Assembly (NCBI RefSeq): GCF_029433855.1
Contig: NZ_JAROAU010000003.1
Coordinates: forward strand, 2,949,405-3,013,404
Length of the DNA stretch: 64,000 nt
Reading direction: 5' to 3'
Source of the DNA: Candidatus Kosakonia sp. 282A-S69
Lineage (GTDB): Bacteria; Pseudomonadota; Gammaproteobacteria; Enterobacterales; Enterobacteriaceae
A model generated the notes under the pieces. The model saw only the letters and a list, made by a program, of their open reading frames with translations. It was not told where the DNA came from and did no database searches. This document shows, piece by piece, positions 9,520 through 20,455 of this stretch (its first letter is position 1; each line of letters opens with the position of its first letter). A program made the position numbers and the translations under genes.

Positions 9520-10296
9520 TTATGCGAGAATACGTGTGCCGATCGGCGTACCGTTAAACAGCGCCGGCAGTTGCTCAGCGTGACGCCAGGAGGCGATATC
9601 CACCGGACGACCCAGCGTGCGCGCCGCATCCAGTGCCGCATTTACTTTCACGATCATGCCATCGGTAATAATGCCCTGCGCAATCAGCTGCTCCGCTTTA
9701 GCCGCGGTCATCTCGGCGATGCGCTGGCCTTTACCATCAAGAATACCGCTCACGTCGGAGAGCAGAATCAGATCCGCGCCAAGCGTCGATGCCAGCGCCG
9801 TTGCCGCCTGATCGGCATTAACGTTCATCAGCTTGCCTTCATCAGTCACGCCGATGGAGCTGACGACCGGCAGGAAACCGCCCTCAAGCAGGGTGTTAAT
9901 CAGCTTCGGCGAGCCCGGCTGCGCTAACCCCACATGACCAAGCTCTTCATCCAGCTGGGTGACACTGACGCTGTCGCCATCGCCGAGGAACAGCCCTACC
10001 GAGGCGATATGGTGTTTCTTCGCCCACGCCAGCAGCGTTTTGTTGGCGGTGCCCGCCAGCGCGCCGGTAATAATGTCAATCTGATCGGCAGGCGTCACAC
10101 GCAGGCCACTCTTCTTCTTCACCGGCAGATTGAGCTGCTTCATTAACTCATCCACCACGCAGCCGCCGCCGTGAACGATCACCAGCGGACGCTGATGGGC
10201 TTCGCGGTACTGCACCAGGGCGGTAAACAAACGCTCCAGCGCTTCTTCGCTATCCAGCAGTACGCCACCGAGCTTAATAATTAATGGATTCATCAT
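9520..10296 (-). CDS. argB: Acetylglutamate kinase ArgB
   Basis: ArgB phosphorylates N-acetyl-L-glutamate with ATP in the second step of arginine synthesis. The 258-residue protein has the amino acid kinase fold motifs: IKLGG at residues 7-11, the glycine-rich HGGG near residue 45, and [12 protein letters not shown] towards the C-terminus. The start MMNPLI at 10296 matches E. coli; an ATG three bases further in (10293) could also serve. The gene lies 13 bases after argC in the ArgR-controlled argCBH operon. Confidence 0.96.
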   Translation of the reverse strand: MMNPLIIKLGGVLLDSEEALERLFTALVQYREAHQRPLVIVHGGGCVVDELMKQLNLPVKKKSGLRVTPADQIDIITGALAGTANKTLLAWAKKHHIASVGLFLGDGDSVSVTQLDEELGHVGLAQPGSPKLINTLLEGGFLPVVSSIGVTDEGKLMNVNADQAATALASTLGADLILLSDVSGILDGKGQRIAEMTAAKAEQLIAQGIITDGMIVKVNAALDAARTLGRPVDIASWRHAEQLPALFNGTPIGTRILA

Positions 10297-10309
10297 CACG
10301 CCTGTTCGA

Positions 10310-11314
10310 TTAGATAAGAGACTGGGTTTCAGCATAGCCGAAACGAATATTGGCACACTGCATCGCCTGCGCCGCCGCACCTTTCAGCAGGTTATCTTCC
10401 GTCGCGACCACAATCAGGTGTTCGCCCTGCACGGCAAAGCCGATATCGCAGAACGGCAGGCCAACCACATTTTTCAGCGCCGGGACGCCTTTTTCATACA
10501 GCCGAACCAGCGGTTTACCATCGTAAGCCTGCTTGAACACGGCTGTGATTTGCGCATGGGTCACGCCAGGTTTTAAGCGGCAGGTGATGGTTTCCAGAAT
10601 TCCACGCGGAAAGCTTGCCAGGTGCGGCGTGAAGATCACGTCAGTACCGAGGTGGGTGGCGATTTCCGGATGATGGCGATGGTTGAAGACGCCGTACGGC
10701 TGCAGGCTCACTTCACAGAAGCTGTTAGAGAGCGCGGCCTTGCGCCCTGCGCCGCTGACGCCGCTGGTGGCGTTGATCACCGGCCACTGATTAAGATCCA
10801 GCAGGCCCGCATCGATCAGCGGTTTTAAGGAGAGCTGCGCGGCCGTCGGGTAGCAACCCGGCACGGCAACCAGCTGCGCCTCTTTGATTTTGTCATGGTT
10901 CCACTCCGCCAGGCCGTAAACCGCTTTTTCGAGCAGATCGGCATGCTGATGGGTAAAGCCATAGAAGGTTTCATAAAACGCGGGATCGTTGACGCGGAAG
11001 GCGCCAGAGAGATCGAACACTACGCAGCCGGCCGCCAGGCAATCCGGCACCAAATCGTGGCTCACTTCGTGCGCGGTCGCGAGGAACACCACATCCACGC
11101 CGGTAAGAAAATCCTTGATATCGGCCATCGGCTGCAGCGGCAGATCGACAATGCCCTTCAGCTGCGGATGTAAATCGGAGAGACATTTTCCTGCATCATT
11201 ACTTTGCGCAGAAACCGTCAAAGCGGTTATGTTCATATGAGGATGGCGATTTACATAGGACACAAGTTCTGCGCCGGCGTAACCGCTGGCACCCACAATT
11301 AGTGTGTTCAACAT
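10310..11314 (-). CDS. argC: N-acetyl-gamma-glutamyl-phosphate reductase ArgC
   Basis: ArgC reduces N-acetylglutamyl phosphate to the semialdehyde with NADPH, the third step of arginine synthesis. The protein has 334 residues. The NADP-binding motif GASGYAGAE is at residues 8-16, and the catalytic cysteine is C154 in VPGCYPTA. It is the first gene of argCBH, divergent from argE, and the shared control region contains ArgR boxes. Confidence 0.97.
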   Translation of the reverse strand: MLNTLIVGASGYAGAELVSYVNRHPHMNITALTVSAQSNDAGKCLSDLHPQLKGIVDLPLQPMADIKDFLTGVDVVFLATAHEVSHDLVPDCLAAGCVVFDLSGAFRVNDPAFYETFYGFTHQHADLLEKAVYGLAEWNHDKIKEAQLVAVPGCYPTAAQLSLKPLIDAGLLDLNQWPVINATSGVSGAGRKAALSNSFCEVSLQPYGVFNHRHHPEIATHLGTDVIFTPHLASFPRGILETITCRLKPGVTHAQITAVFKQAYDGKPLVRLYEKGVPALKNVVGLPFCDIGFAVQGEHLIVVATEDNLLKGAAAQAMQCANIRFGYAETQSLI

Positions 11315-11417
11315 CGGGGCGGTCTACCTTCTTACGTCATGTTCGGATCTGGAAGGGCGCGTTCTCCCTCCCGCATCGCTGAGCAAAGTCGCCTTACGGG
11401 TTCCCATACGCTCAGCA

Positions 11418-11460
11418 TTATTGTATTTTTATGCATATTTACTGCATGAATATTGATACT
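11418..11460. promoter_or_regulatory. ArgR operator (ARG boxes) between argC and argE
   Basis: Two adjacent imperfect palindromes, centred on TATTTTTATGCATA (about 11423-11438) and TGCATGAATATTGATA (about 11443-11458), match the 18-bp ARG box pattern and occupy the same place as the paired boxes of the E. coli argECBH bipolar operon. ArgR with arginine should repress both directions. Box borders are approximate. Confidence 0.7.
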
Positions 11461-11484
11461 ATCACGAACTCAGGTATGTCAACA

Positions 11485-12636
11485 ATGAAAATGAATTTGC
11501 CGCCATTTATCGAGATCTACCGCGCCCTGATTGCCACTCCGTCGATCAGCGCAACGGAAGAAGCGCTCGATCAGAGTAATGCGTCTTTAATCAATCTGCT
11601 GGCAGGATGGTTTGGCGATCTTGGGTTCACTGTTGAAGTGCAGCCGGTACCCGGCACACGTAACAAATTCAATATGCTTGCCAGCGTCGGCAGCGGTGCC
11701 GGCGGTCTGTTATTGACCGGCCATACTGACACCGTACCGTTTGACGACGGGCGCTGGACGCGCGATCCCTTCACGCTTACCGAGCACGATAACAAGCTGT
11801 ACGGCCTCGGCACGGCAGATATGAAAGGCTTTTTCGCCTTTATTCTTGATGCCCTGCGTGACGTCGATGTGACAAAACTGAGCAAGCCGCTCTACATCCT
11901 CGCCACCGCCGATGAAGAGACCAGCATGGCGGGGGCGCGCTACTTCTCGGAGAATACGCAGCTGCGCCCGGATTGCGCCATTATCGGCGAGCCGACGTCA
12001 CTGCAACCGGTTCGCGCCCATAAAGGCCATATCTCCAACGCCATCCGCATTCTCGGCCAGTCCGGCCACTCAAGCGATCCGGCGCGCGGCGTCAACGCCA
12101 TTGAGCTGATGCACGATGCCATCGGCCATATTCTTAATCTGCGCGACAACCTGAAAGAGCGCTATCACTATGAGGCGTTCACCGTTCCCTATCCGACGCT
12201 TAACCTGGGTCATATTCATGGTGGTGATGCGGCAAACCGGATCTGCGCCTGCTGTGAATTACATATGGATATTCGCCCGCTGCCGGGGATGACGCTCGAC
12301 GATCTCAACGGGCTGCTTAATGAAGCGCTGGAGCCGGTCAGTTCCCGCTGGCCAGGCCGCCTGAATGTCTTTGAACTCCATCCGCCGATCCCCGGTTACG
12401 AATGTCCGCCGGATCATCAACTGGTTGAGGTGGTGGAAAAACTGCTCGGCGTCGAAACGGAAGTGGTGAACTACTGCACCGAAGCGCCGTTTATTCAAAC
12501 GCTCTGTCCGACGCTGGTACTCGGCCCTGGCTCCATTAACCAGGCTCACCAACCGGATGAATACCTGGAAACGCGCTTTATTAAGCCCACGCGCGAGCTT
12601 ATTACCCAGGTTGTGCACCATTTCTGTTGGCATTAA
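11485..12636 (+). CDS. argE: Acetylornithine deacetylase ArgE
   Basis: ArgE removes the acetyl group from N2-acetylornithine to give ornithine and is a zinc enzyme of the M20 peptidase family. The 383-residue protein carries the metal-binding motif [13 protein letters not shown] near residue 80 and the catalytic segment [13 protein letters not shown] near residue 143. The start at 11485 ([11 protein letters not shown]) corresponds to the E. coli start; upstream in-frame ATGs at 11431, 11446 and 11476 fall within the operators or lack a ribosome site. It is divergent from argC. Confidence 0.95.
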   Translation: MKMNLPPFIEIYRALIATPSISATEEALDQSNASLINLLAGWFGDLGFTVEVQPVPGTRNKFNMLASVGSGAGGLLLTGHTDTVPFDDGRWTRDPFTLTEHDNKLYGLGTADMKGFFAFILDALRDVDVTKLSKPLYILATADEETSMAGARYFSENTQLRPDCAIIGEPTSLQPVRAHKGHISNAIRILGQSGHSSDPARGVNAIELMHDAIGHILNLRDNLKERYHYEAFTVPYPTLNLGHIHGGDAANRICACCELHMDIRPLPGMTLDDLNGLLNEALEPVSSRWPGRLNVFELHPPIPGYECPPDHQLVEVVEKLLGVETEVVNYCTEAPFIQTLCPTLVLGPGSINQAHQPDEYLETRFIKPTRELITQVVHHFCWH

Positions 12637-12659
12637 GCGCGACAAAACAGATGAATCAT

Positions 12660-12681
12660 CCCCTCTGCTGAGGGGATTTTT
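12660..12681 (+). terminator. Rho-independent terminator of argE
   Basis: CCCCTC (12660-12665), loop TGCT and GAGGGG (12670-12675) are followed by ATTTTT, 24 bases after the argE stop. Confidence 0.85.
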
Positions 12682-12889
12682 ATGCGCCAAAAGCGTGCAC
12701 TTCATAAGCGAAACTTATCTGCAGCGAAGGGTGTTAACTTTCATAAATTCCCGTGATTTATTCGATTGCTGAACCGATTTCGCCGCAATTGACGTAGTGA
12801 GTTTTACGTGGCTTTATAAAAGACGGTGTCTTATATCTGCTCAACGGCGGGTATAACAAAATAAAATGAGATGGGGTGTCTGGGGTAAC

Positions 12890-15541
12890 ATGAACGAACA
12901 ATATTCCGCGTTGCGTAGTAATGTCAGTATGCTCGGCAAACTGCTGGGAGATACCATCAAGGATGCACTGGGCGAGAACATTCTCGACCGCGTCGAAACA
13001 ATCCGTAAGCTGTCCAAATCTTCTCGCGCCGGCAATGAAACCGACCGCCAGGCACTGCTCAACACCTTGCAGAATCTCTCCAATGATGAGCTGCTGCCGG
13101 TGGCCCGCGCATTCAGCCAGTTTCTGAATCTGGCGAATACGGCCGAGCAGTACCACAGCATTTCAGCGAAAGGTGAAGCGGCCAGCAACCCGGAAGTGAT
13201 TGCCCGCACCATCAGAAAGCTGAAAGACCAACCTCATCTCAACGAATCCACCATTATCAATGCAATTGAATCCCTCTCGCTGGAGCTGGTGCTGACCGCG
13301 CACCCGACCGAGATCACGCGTCGGACTCTGATCCACAAGATGGTGGAAGTGAATGCCTGTTTAAAACAGCTCGATAACAGCGATATTGCCGATTATGAGC
13401 GCCACCAGCTGATGCGCCGTCTGCGCCAGTTGATTGCCCAGTCCTGGCACACTGATGAGATCCGTCGCAACCGCCCAAGCCCGGTCGATGAAGCAAAGTG
13501 GGGCTTTGCGGTGGTGGAAAACAGCCTTTGGGAAGGGGTGCCGAACTACCTGCGCGAACTGAACGAACAGCTGGAAGAGAACCTCAATTACAAGCTGCCG
13601 GTCGATTTTGTCCCGGTACGCTTTACCTCCTGGATGGGCGGCGACCGCGACGGCAACCCAAACGTTACCGCCGATATCACCCGCCACGTGCTGCTGCTCA
13701 GCCGCTGGAAAGCGACCGATCTCTTCCTGAAAGATATCCAGCTGCTGATTTCCGAGCTGTCGATGGTCGAGTGTACCGACGAACTGCGCGAACTGGCCGG
13801 AGCCGAAGGTGCTCGCGAACCCTATCGTTACCTGATGAAAAAGCTGCGCGGCGATCTGATTGCTACGCAGAGCTGGCTGGAAGCGCGCCTGAAAGGGCAG
13901 AAGTTGCCGAAGCCTGCCGGGCTGCTGACGCAAAACGAGCAGCTGTGGGAGCCGCTCTACGCCTGTTACAAATCCCTGCAAGCCTGCGGCATGGGCATTA
14001 TCGCCAACGGCGAACTGCTTGATACGCTGCGCCGCGTGAAGAGTTTTGGCGTGCCGCTGGTGCGTATCGACATTCGCCAGGAGAGCACCCGTCACACCGA
14101 AGCGCTGGGCGAGCTGACCCGCTACCTTGGCATCGGCGATTACGAAAGCTGGTCGGAAGCCGACAAACAGGCCTTCCTGATCCGCGAGCTTAACTCCAAA
14201 CGTCCGCTGCTGCCGCGCCAGTGGGAGCCGAGCGAAGAGACCCGCGAAGTGCTCGATACCTGCCGGGTGATCGCCGAAGCGCCGCGCGGATCGATTGCCG
14301 CGTATGTGATCTCCATGGCGAAGACGCCGTCCGACGTGCTGGCCGTGCATCTGCTGTTGAAAGAGGCCGGTATCGGCTTCGCGCTGCCGGTTGCCCCGCT
14401 GTTTGAAACCCTCGATGACCTGAACAATGCCAATGACGTGATGAGCCAGTTGCTCAATATCGACTGGTATCGCGGCTTTATTCAGGGCAAACAGATGGTG
14501 ATGATTGGCTACTCCGACTCCGCGAAAGATGCGGGCGTGATGGCCGCAAGCTGGGCGCAGTACCAGGCGCAGGACGCGTTGATCAAAACCTGCGAGAAAG
14601 CGGGCATTGAGCTAACGCTGTTTCACGGTCGCGGTGGCTCTATCGGCCGCGGCGGCGCACCGGCACACGCGGCACTGCTCTCGCAACCGCCCGGCAGCCT
14701 GAAAGGCGGTCTGCGCGTCACCGAGCAGGGCGAGATGATCCGCTTTAAATATGGCCTGCCGGAAGTAACCATCAGCAGCCTCTCCCTCTACACCAGCGCG
14801 ATTATGGAAGCCAACCTGCTGCCGCCGCCGGAGCCAAAAACCGAATGGCGTCACATCATGGATGAGCTGTCGGCGATCTCTTGCGAGATGTACCGCGGCT
14901 ATGTGCGCGAAAACAAAGACTTTGTCCCCTACTTCCGCTCGGCGACACCGGAGCAGGAGCTGGGCAAGTTGCCGCTGGGCTCGCGTCCGGCAAAACGTCG
15001 CCCGACCGGCGGGGTCGAGTCGCTACGCGCCATTCCGTGGATCTTCGCCTGGACGCAGAACCGCCTGATGCTGCCGGCCTGGCTCGGCGCGGGCGCAGCG
15101 CTGCAAAAAGTGGTGGAAGATGGCAAGCAGAGCGAGCTGGAAGCGATGTGCCGCGACTGGCCATTCTTCTCCACGCGCCTTGGCATGCTGGAGATGGTCT
15201 TCTCGAAAGCGGATCTGTGGCTGGCAGAGTATTACGATCAGCGGCTGGTGAAACCGGAGCTGTGGCCGCTGGGCAAAGAGCTGCGTAAGCTGCTGGCGGC
15301 TGATATCAAAGTGGTGCTGGATATCGCCAACGACTCCCATCTGATGGCCGATCTGCCGTGGATTGCCGAATCTATCCAGTTACGCAATATCTACACTGAC
15401 CCGCTCAACGTACTGCAGGCCGAGTTGCTGCAACGCTCGCGTCTGGCGGAAGAGGAGCAGAAAGAGCCGGATAGCCGCGTTGAGCAAGCGCTGATGGTGA
15501 CTATCGCGGGCGTCGCCGCCGGGATGCGTAACACCGGCTAA
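12890..15541 (+). CDS. ppc: Phosphoenolpyruvate carboxylase Ppc
   Basis: Ppc carboxylates phosphoenolpyruvate to oxaloacetate and is the main anaplerotic enzyme during growth on sugars. The protein has 883 residues, identical in length to E. coli. Catalytic H138 is in [12 protein letters not shown], the [11 protein letters not shown] segment near residue 250 and the glycine loop [14 protein letters not shown] near residue 580 are present, and the protein ends with the conserved MRNTG. The start at 12890 (MNEQYSALR) agrees with homologs. It is a single-gene unit closed by a strong terminator; allosteric control by acetyl-CoA and aspartate is known for the family. Confidence 0.98.
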   Translation: MNEQYSALRSNVSMLGKLLGDTIKDALGENILDRVETIRKLSKSSRAGNETDRQALLNTLQNLSNDELLPVARAFSQFLNLANTAEQYHSISAKGEAASNPEVIARTIRKLKDQPHLNESTIINAIESLSLELVLTAHPTEITRRTLIHKMVEVNACLKQLDNSDIADYERHQLMRRLRQLIAQSWHTDEIRRNRPSPVDEAKWGFAVVENSLWEGVPNYLRELNEQLEENLNYKLPVDFVPVRFTSWMGGDRDGNPNVTADITRHVLLLSRWKATDLFLKDIQLLISELSMVECTDELRELAGAEGAREPYRYLMKKLRGDLIATQSWLEARLKGQKLPKPAGLLTQNEQLWEPLYACYKSLQACGMGIIANGELLDTLRRVKSFGVPLVRIDIRQESTRHTEALGELTRYLGIGDYESWSEADKQAFLIRELNSKRPLLPRQWEPSEETREVLDTCRVIAEAPRGSIAAYVISMAKTPSDVLAVHLLLKEAGIGFALPVAPLFETLDDLNNANDVMSQLLNIDWYRGFIQGKQMVMIGYSDSAKDAGVMAASWAQYQAQDALIKTCEKAGIELTLFHGRGGSIGRGGAPAHAALLSQPPGSLKGGLRVTEQGEMIRFKYGLPEVTISSLSLYTSAIMEANLLPPPEPKTEWRHIMDELSAISCEMYRGYVRENKDFVPYFRSATPEQELGKLPLGSRPAKRRPTGGVESLRAIPWIFAWTQNRLMLPAWLGAGAALQKVVEDGKQSELEAMCRDWPFFSTRLGMLEMVFSKADLWLAEYYDQRLVKPELWPLGKELRKLLAADIKVVLDIANDSHLMADLPWIAESIQLRNIYTDPLNVLQAELLQRSRLAEEEQKEPDSRVEQALMVTIAGVAAGMRNTG

Positions 15542-15570
15542 TGCCCTCGCCCCATTTTTGTTAACCGATT

Positions 15571-15610
15571 GCAGCATTTTTATCTTTTGGGTAAAAATGC
15601 TGCAAATTTT
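15571..15610 (+). terminator. Rho-independent terminator of ppc
   Basis: GCAGCATTTTTA (15571-15582) pairs with TAAAAATGCTGC (15592-15603) around a nine-base loop, and AAATTTT follows, about 30 bases after the ppc stop. Confidence 0.8.
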
Positions 15611-15767
15611 GATTGTCATATATCCTTCACATTCCTTATATTCCTCGCGAAATTCTCACATCCTGATGAGTCTTCACCAAAACAAACCCGCCTGAATAGT
15701 GACATTCAGGTTTGCTTAAGCTTTAGCCGCTATGTTTTAGCGCTATTTATTCGCACAGGCACTTCGT

Positions 15768-17501
15768 ATGCGCTCCACACAATCTCATACTAAACAGCCG
15801 TTTAGTATGAAAGCCCTTGGATGGGCTCTGCTCTATTTTTGGTACTTCTCCACGGTTCTGCAGGTCGCTATCCTGGTTAGCGGATACAGCGGCACCAATG
15901 GTTTTCGCGACTCTATTCTGTTCAGCTCACTGTGGCTAATCCCGGTCTTCCTCTTCCCACGCTATACGCGCGCCATCGCGGCGACCATTGGCGTGGTGCT
16001 GTGGGCCACGTCGCTGTCGATGCTCTCCTATTACGTCATCTACGGGCAGGAGTTCTCGCAGAGCGTATTGTTTGTGATGTTTGAAACCAACACCCATGAA
16101 GCGAGCGAGTTTTTAGGTCAATACTTCAGCCTGAAACTGGTGCTGATTGCGCTGGCCTACACTGCGGGCGCGATCCTCCTGTGGACTCGCCTGCGCCCGG
16201 TTTACATTCCTAACCCGTGGCGCTGGGTCGTCTCATTCGCCCTGCTGTATGGGCTAATCCTCAACCCGATTGCGATAAACATGCTGAAATATAAGCAGAA
16301 CCTCGCTAAGGCCTCCTCAGGATTAGCCTCCAAGCTGGAGCCTGCCGCGCCGTGGCAACTGGTGATGGGCTATGTGCAGTATCGTAATCAGCTGAATAGC
16401 CTCAACAGGCTGCTCGACAGCAACCATGCCCTGCCACCGCTGGCGAACCTGAAAGATGAATCGGGCGATGCGCCGCGCACACTGGTGCTGGTGATTGGTG
16501 AGTCGACGCAGCGTGGCCGCATGAGCCTGTATGGCTACCCGCGCGAAACCACGCCGGAGCTGGATGCGCTGCATAAAAGCGACCCGCGGATGAGCCTCTT
16601 TACTAACGTGGTTACGTCACGCCCCTATACTATCGAGATTCTGCAACAGGCACTGACATTCGCCGATGAGCAGCATCCCGATCTCTATCTGACGCAGCCC
16701 TCGCTGATGAACATGATGAAGCAGGCCGGGTACAAAACCTTCTGGATCACTAACCAGCAGACGATGACCGAGCGCAACACCATGTTGACCGTCTTTTCAA
16801 AACAGACGGATGTGCAGTTCTATATGAACCAGCAGCGTACGCAGAGCGCCCGCGAATATGACACCAACGTGCTGAAGCCGTTTAAAACCGTGCTCGCCGA
16901 TCCTGCGCCGAAGAAGTTCATCATTGTGCACCTGCTCGGTACACATATTCGATACGACTTCCGCTACCCGCAAGGCTGGGGCAAGTTTACGGATAAGCAC
17001 GATCATCAACCGCCGGGGCTGGATGCCGATCAATCCGAGACCTACAACAACTATGACGATGCCAACCGCTTTAACGATCATGTTGTCTCCTCGCTGATTA
17101 ATGACTACAAAGCGACCGACCCGAACGGCTTCCTGCTCTACTTCTCCGATCATGGCGAAGAGGTGTATGACACGCCGCCGCACAATATTCAGGGACGTAA
17201 CGAAGCGGAGCCGACGCGCCATATGTACACCATTCCGTTTATCCTCTGGACCTCGGACAAGTGGCAAGCGGCGCATCCGCGGGATTTCTCCGCCGATCTC
17301 AACCGCAAATACAGCAGCTCGCAGCTGATCCACACCTGGTCTGATTTAGCAGGCCTGCGCTATGACGGCTATGACCCGACACGCTCGGTGGTCAACCCGC
17401 AGTTTGTTGAAGTCACGCGCTGGATCGGTAACCCGTACAAGAAAAACGCGCTACGGGATTACGACGCACTGCCGTATGGCGATCTCCCCGCCAACCAGTA
17501 A
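15768..17501 (+). CDS. eptC: Phosphoethanolamine transferase EptC (CptA, YijP)
   Basis: EptC adds phosphoethanolamine to the heptose I residue of the LPS inner core at the periplasmic face of the inner membrane, which strengthens the outer membrane. The 577-residue protein has about five N-terminal transmembrane helices (to about residue 185) and a periplasmic sulfatase-type domain. The nucleophile is T247 in GESTQRGRMSLYGY, and the metal site includes FSDHGEEVYD and HLLGTH. The length equals E. coli EptC. It stands alone between the ppc and its own terminator. Confidence 0.95.
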   Translation: MRSTQSHTKQPFSMKALGWALLYFWYFSTVLQVAILVSGYSGTNGFRDSILFSSLWLIPVFLFPRYTRAIAATIGVVLWATSLSMLSYYVIYGQEFSQSVLFVMFETNTHEASEFLGQYFSLKLVLIALAYTAGAILLWTRLRPVYIPNPWRWVVSFALLYGLILNPIAINMLKYKQNLAKASSGLASKLEPAAPWQLVMGYVQYRNQLNSLNRLLDSNHALPPLANLKDESGDAPRTLVLVIGESTQRGRMSLYGYPRETTPELDALHKSDPRMSLFTNVVTSRPYTIEILQQALTFADEQHPDLYLTQPSLMNMMKQAGYKTFWITNQQTMTERNTMLTVFSKQTDVQFYMNQQRTQSAREYDTNVLKPFKTVLADPAPKKFIIVHLLGTHIRYDFRYPQGWGKFTDKHDHQPPGLDADQSETYNNYDDANRFNDHVVSSLINDYKATDPNGFLLYFSDHGEEVYDTPPHNIQGRNEAEPTRHMYTIPFILWTSDKWQAAHPRDFSADLNRKYSSSQLIHTWSDLAGLRYDGYDPTRSVVNPQFVEVTRWIGNPYKKNALRDYDALPYGDLPANQ

Positions 17502-17510
17502 GCGTATAAA

Positions 17511-17538
17511 GCCATCCTATCGGGATGGCTTTTTTTTT
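17511..17538 (+). terminator. Rho-independent terminator of eptC
   Basis: GCCATCC (17511-17517) and GGATGGC (17523-17529) form a hairpin followed by nine T. Confidence 0.92.
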
Positions 17539-17582
17539 AGCCTGGCGCTATGGTGAGCCTGTTTTTTTGTTGCAGGAACATC

Positions 17583-18428
17583 ATGAGCCACGATATTGCG
17601 CCTCTCCTCTCCCGCTTGATCCACAGCCCGCTAACGCTTGGGCAGATCCGTTTTGCGGCAGTGAACGCAGCCGCGCCTGCGCTTGCCTGCCAGCTCGATT
17701 TCCCGCGGCTGGAGATTGTGCTGGAGGGGGCGCTAACCGATGCAGCGATCGCCGGCGAGACGGCGTTAATGATGCAGCATGACGTGCTGTACGTTCCCGC
17801 TGGCGGCTGGAACTGCCCGCGCTGGCTGGCCCCGGCGAAGAGCTTAAGCGTGCTGTTTGGCAAACAGCAACTCTGCTTTAGCCTTACGCAGTGGGATGGC
17901 GCCACGCTCCAGACGCTGACCCGGCAGCATGTAGCCCGGCGCGGCCCGCGCGTGGGTTCATTCCTGCTACAAACGCTGCATGAGATGCAGATGCAGCCGG
18001 ATGAGCAGCACACGGCACGATTGATTGTCACCAGCCTGCTAAGCCACTGCCACGATCTGCTCGGCAGCCAGATCCATACCGCATCGCGCAGCCAGGCGCT
18101 GTTTGAAGCCATTCGTGACTATATCGATGAACATTACGCCATGCCGCTCACCCGCGAGTCGGTCGCGCAGGCGTTCTACATCTCTCCCAATTACCTCTCT
18201 CATCTGTTCCAGAAAACCGGCGCGGTCGGCTTTAGTGAATACCTGACCCATACCCGTCTGGAGCATGCGAAAACGCTGCTCAAAGGCTACGACCTGAAAA
18301 TTAAAGAGGTGGCGCACAGCTGCGGGTTTGTCGACAGCAACTACTTCTGCCGCCTGTTCCGTAAAAACACCGAGCGCTCGCCTTCCGAATATCGCCAGCA
18401 CTACCACAGCCAGCTACGCGACAAATAA
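17583..18428 (+). CDS. yijO: AraC-family transcriptional regulator YijO
   Basis: This 281-residue protein has an N-terminal ligand-type domain without a recognised ligand and a C-terminal AraC double helix-turn-helix (about residues 185-280). The second motif reads IKEVAHSCGFVDSNYFCRLFRK, given here in part as VAHSCGFVDSNYF. It matches E. coli YijO, whose regulon is not established to my knowledge. The start at 17583 (MSHDIAPLL) is favoured over an in-frame ATG at 17550 that adds 11 unlike residues. In E. coli yijO borders frw/pfl genes; these are absent here and fsaB is its new downstream neighbour. Confidence 0.88.
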   Translation: MSHDIAPLLSRLIHSPLTLGQIRFAAVNAAAPALACQLDFPRLEIVLEGALTDAAIAGETALMMQHDVLYVPAGGWNCPRWLAPAKSLSVLFGKQQLCFSLTQWDGATLQTLTRQHVARRGPRVGSFLLQTLHEMQMQPDEQHTARLIVTSLLSHCHDLLGSQIHTASRSQALFEAIRDYIDEHYAMPLTRESVAQAFYISPNYLSHLFQKTGAVGFSEYLTHTRLEHAKTLLKGYDLKIKEVAHSCGFVDSNYFCRLFRKNTERSPSEYRQHYHSQLRDK

Positions 18429-18518
18429 CGTTAACACTGGATTTTTGTACGCTTTTATCCCTGCATCTCATCTGCGCCCCTGGCCTTGAGCCTTTTTATA
18501 TCAGGCTAAATCGTATTT

Positions 18519-18534
18519 TGTGAGCGCTGTCGCA
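18519..18534. promoter_or_regulatory. Putative CRP site upstream of fsaB
   Basis: TGTGA-GCGCTG-TCGCA matches the CRP core TGTGA-N6-TCACA at nine of ten positions. It lies 109 bases before the fsaB start in a 214-bp spacer, so control of fsaB by cAMP-CRP is likely but inferred. Confidence 0.55.
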
Positions 18535-18642
18535 CTTCAACCTCATGCGTACATTTGTCCAGTGTTTGGCAGAATTGTTATATAGCTCCCGCCGCACCGC
18601 AGACCGTATGCTTTTGCCAGACTGAATTAATGAGGAAGCAGG

Positions 18643-19305
18643 ATGGAACTCTATCTGGATACAGCCGATATTGCGGAAGTGGAGCGCCTTGCACGCATCT
18701 ATCCGCTGGCAGGCGTCACCACCAATCCGAGCATTATTGCCGCCGGTAAAATCCCGATCCAGGAGGTGTTACCGCGCCTGCAGCAGGCGATTGGTGCGAA
18801 TGGGACGCTCTTTGCCCAGGTGATGAGCCGCGATGCAGAAGGCATGGTGAGCGAGGCGAAAAGGCTTCATCACGCGCTGCCGGGTATCGTGGTTAAAATC
18901 CCGGTGACTGGCGAAGGGCTGGCGGCGATTAAGCAGTTGAAAAAAGAGGGGATCGTCACGCTCGGTACGGCGGTCTATAGCGCGGCGCAGGGCTTACTGG
19001 CGGCGCTGGCTGGGGCGAAATATGTCGCGCCCTATGTTAACCGTGTCGATGCGCAGGGCGGCGACGGTGTGCGTATGGTGCAGGAGCTACAAACCCTGCT
19101 GAGCCTGCATGCGCCACAGAGCAAAGTGCTGGCGGCGAGTTTTAAAACGCCGCGCCAGGCGCTCGACTGCCTTCTGGCCGGTTGCGAGGCGATTACCCTG
19201 CCGGTCGATGTCGCGAAACAGATGCTCAATACGCCCGCCGTTGAATCCGCCGTCGAGAAGTTCGAGCAGGATTGGCAACGCGCTTTTGGCAGCCTGAGCC
19301 TGTAA
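18643..19305 (+). CDS. fsaB: Fructose-6-phosphate aldolase FsaB (TalC)
   Basis: This enzyme of the transaldolase family cleaves fructose 6-phosphate to dihydroxyacetone and glyceraldehyde 3-phosphate, and its physiological role is still debated. The 220-residue protein has the Schiff-base lysine K85 in [11 protein letters not shown], the N-terminal LYLDTAD, and the C-terminal segment [18 protein letters not shown]. It is closer to FsaB than FsaA by its C-terminal part. A good ribosome site (AGGAAG) precedes the ATG. In E. coli it sits with gldA and the frw PTS genes; here it stands alone between yijO and metF. Confidence 0.93.
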   Translation: MELYLDTADIAEVERLARIYPLAGVTTNPSIIAAGKIPIQEVLPRLQQAIGANGTLFAQVMSRDAEGMVSEAKRLHHALPGIVVKIPVTGEGLAAIKQLKKEGIVTLGTAVYSAAQGLLAALAGAKYVAPYVNRVDAQGGDGVRMVQELQTLLSLHAPQSKVLAASFKTPRQALDCLLAGCEAITLPVDVAKQMLNTPAVESAVEKFEQDWQRAFGSLSL

Positions 19306-19347
19306 AGAGGCCGCGGCGCAAGCGCCCTCAGCCGACGGGATAAAGCG

Positions 19348-20253
<906 letters not shown>

Positions 20254-20290
20254 TTACCTCATCAATCACAAGTCATTATCCAGGGTGAGT

Positions 20291-20322
20291 GAACTTCTAT
20301 ACGTTTAGACGTCCAGATGTAA
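20291..20322 (-). promoter_or_regulatory. MetJ operator upstream of metF
   Basis: Four tandem 8-bp met boxes (consensus AGACGTCT) can be read as GAACTTCT, ATACGTTT, AGACGTCC and AGATGTAA. MetJ dimers bind such arrays cooperatively with S-adenosylmethionine. Confidence 0.75.
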
Positions 20323-20412
20323 AAATGACGGAAATCGTACAAAGCGTCAACAGAAATATCGTGATTGTGCGTGAGGAGTTTTCAGCGAAGATGAAAAAGT
20401 TTCATGGGGCGG

Positions 20413-20445
20413 GAAAAACTCCCCTTCCGGTGCGGAAGAGGAGTT
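20413..20445 (-). terminator. Rho-independent terminator of metBL
   Basis: On the minus strand AACTCCTCTTCCG pairs with CGGAAGGGGAGTT and is followed by TTT, starting about 10 bases after the metL stop. Confidence 0.75.
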
Positions 20446-20455
20446 GAAGCCAGGG

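Noticed and set aside
13361-14350. 329-codon open frame on the minus strand inside ppc
   Set aside because: It lies fully within ppc, whose protein is unambiguous. The antisense translation is rich in H, R, Q and A, as typical of shadow frames.
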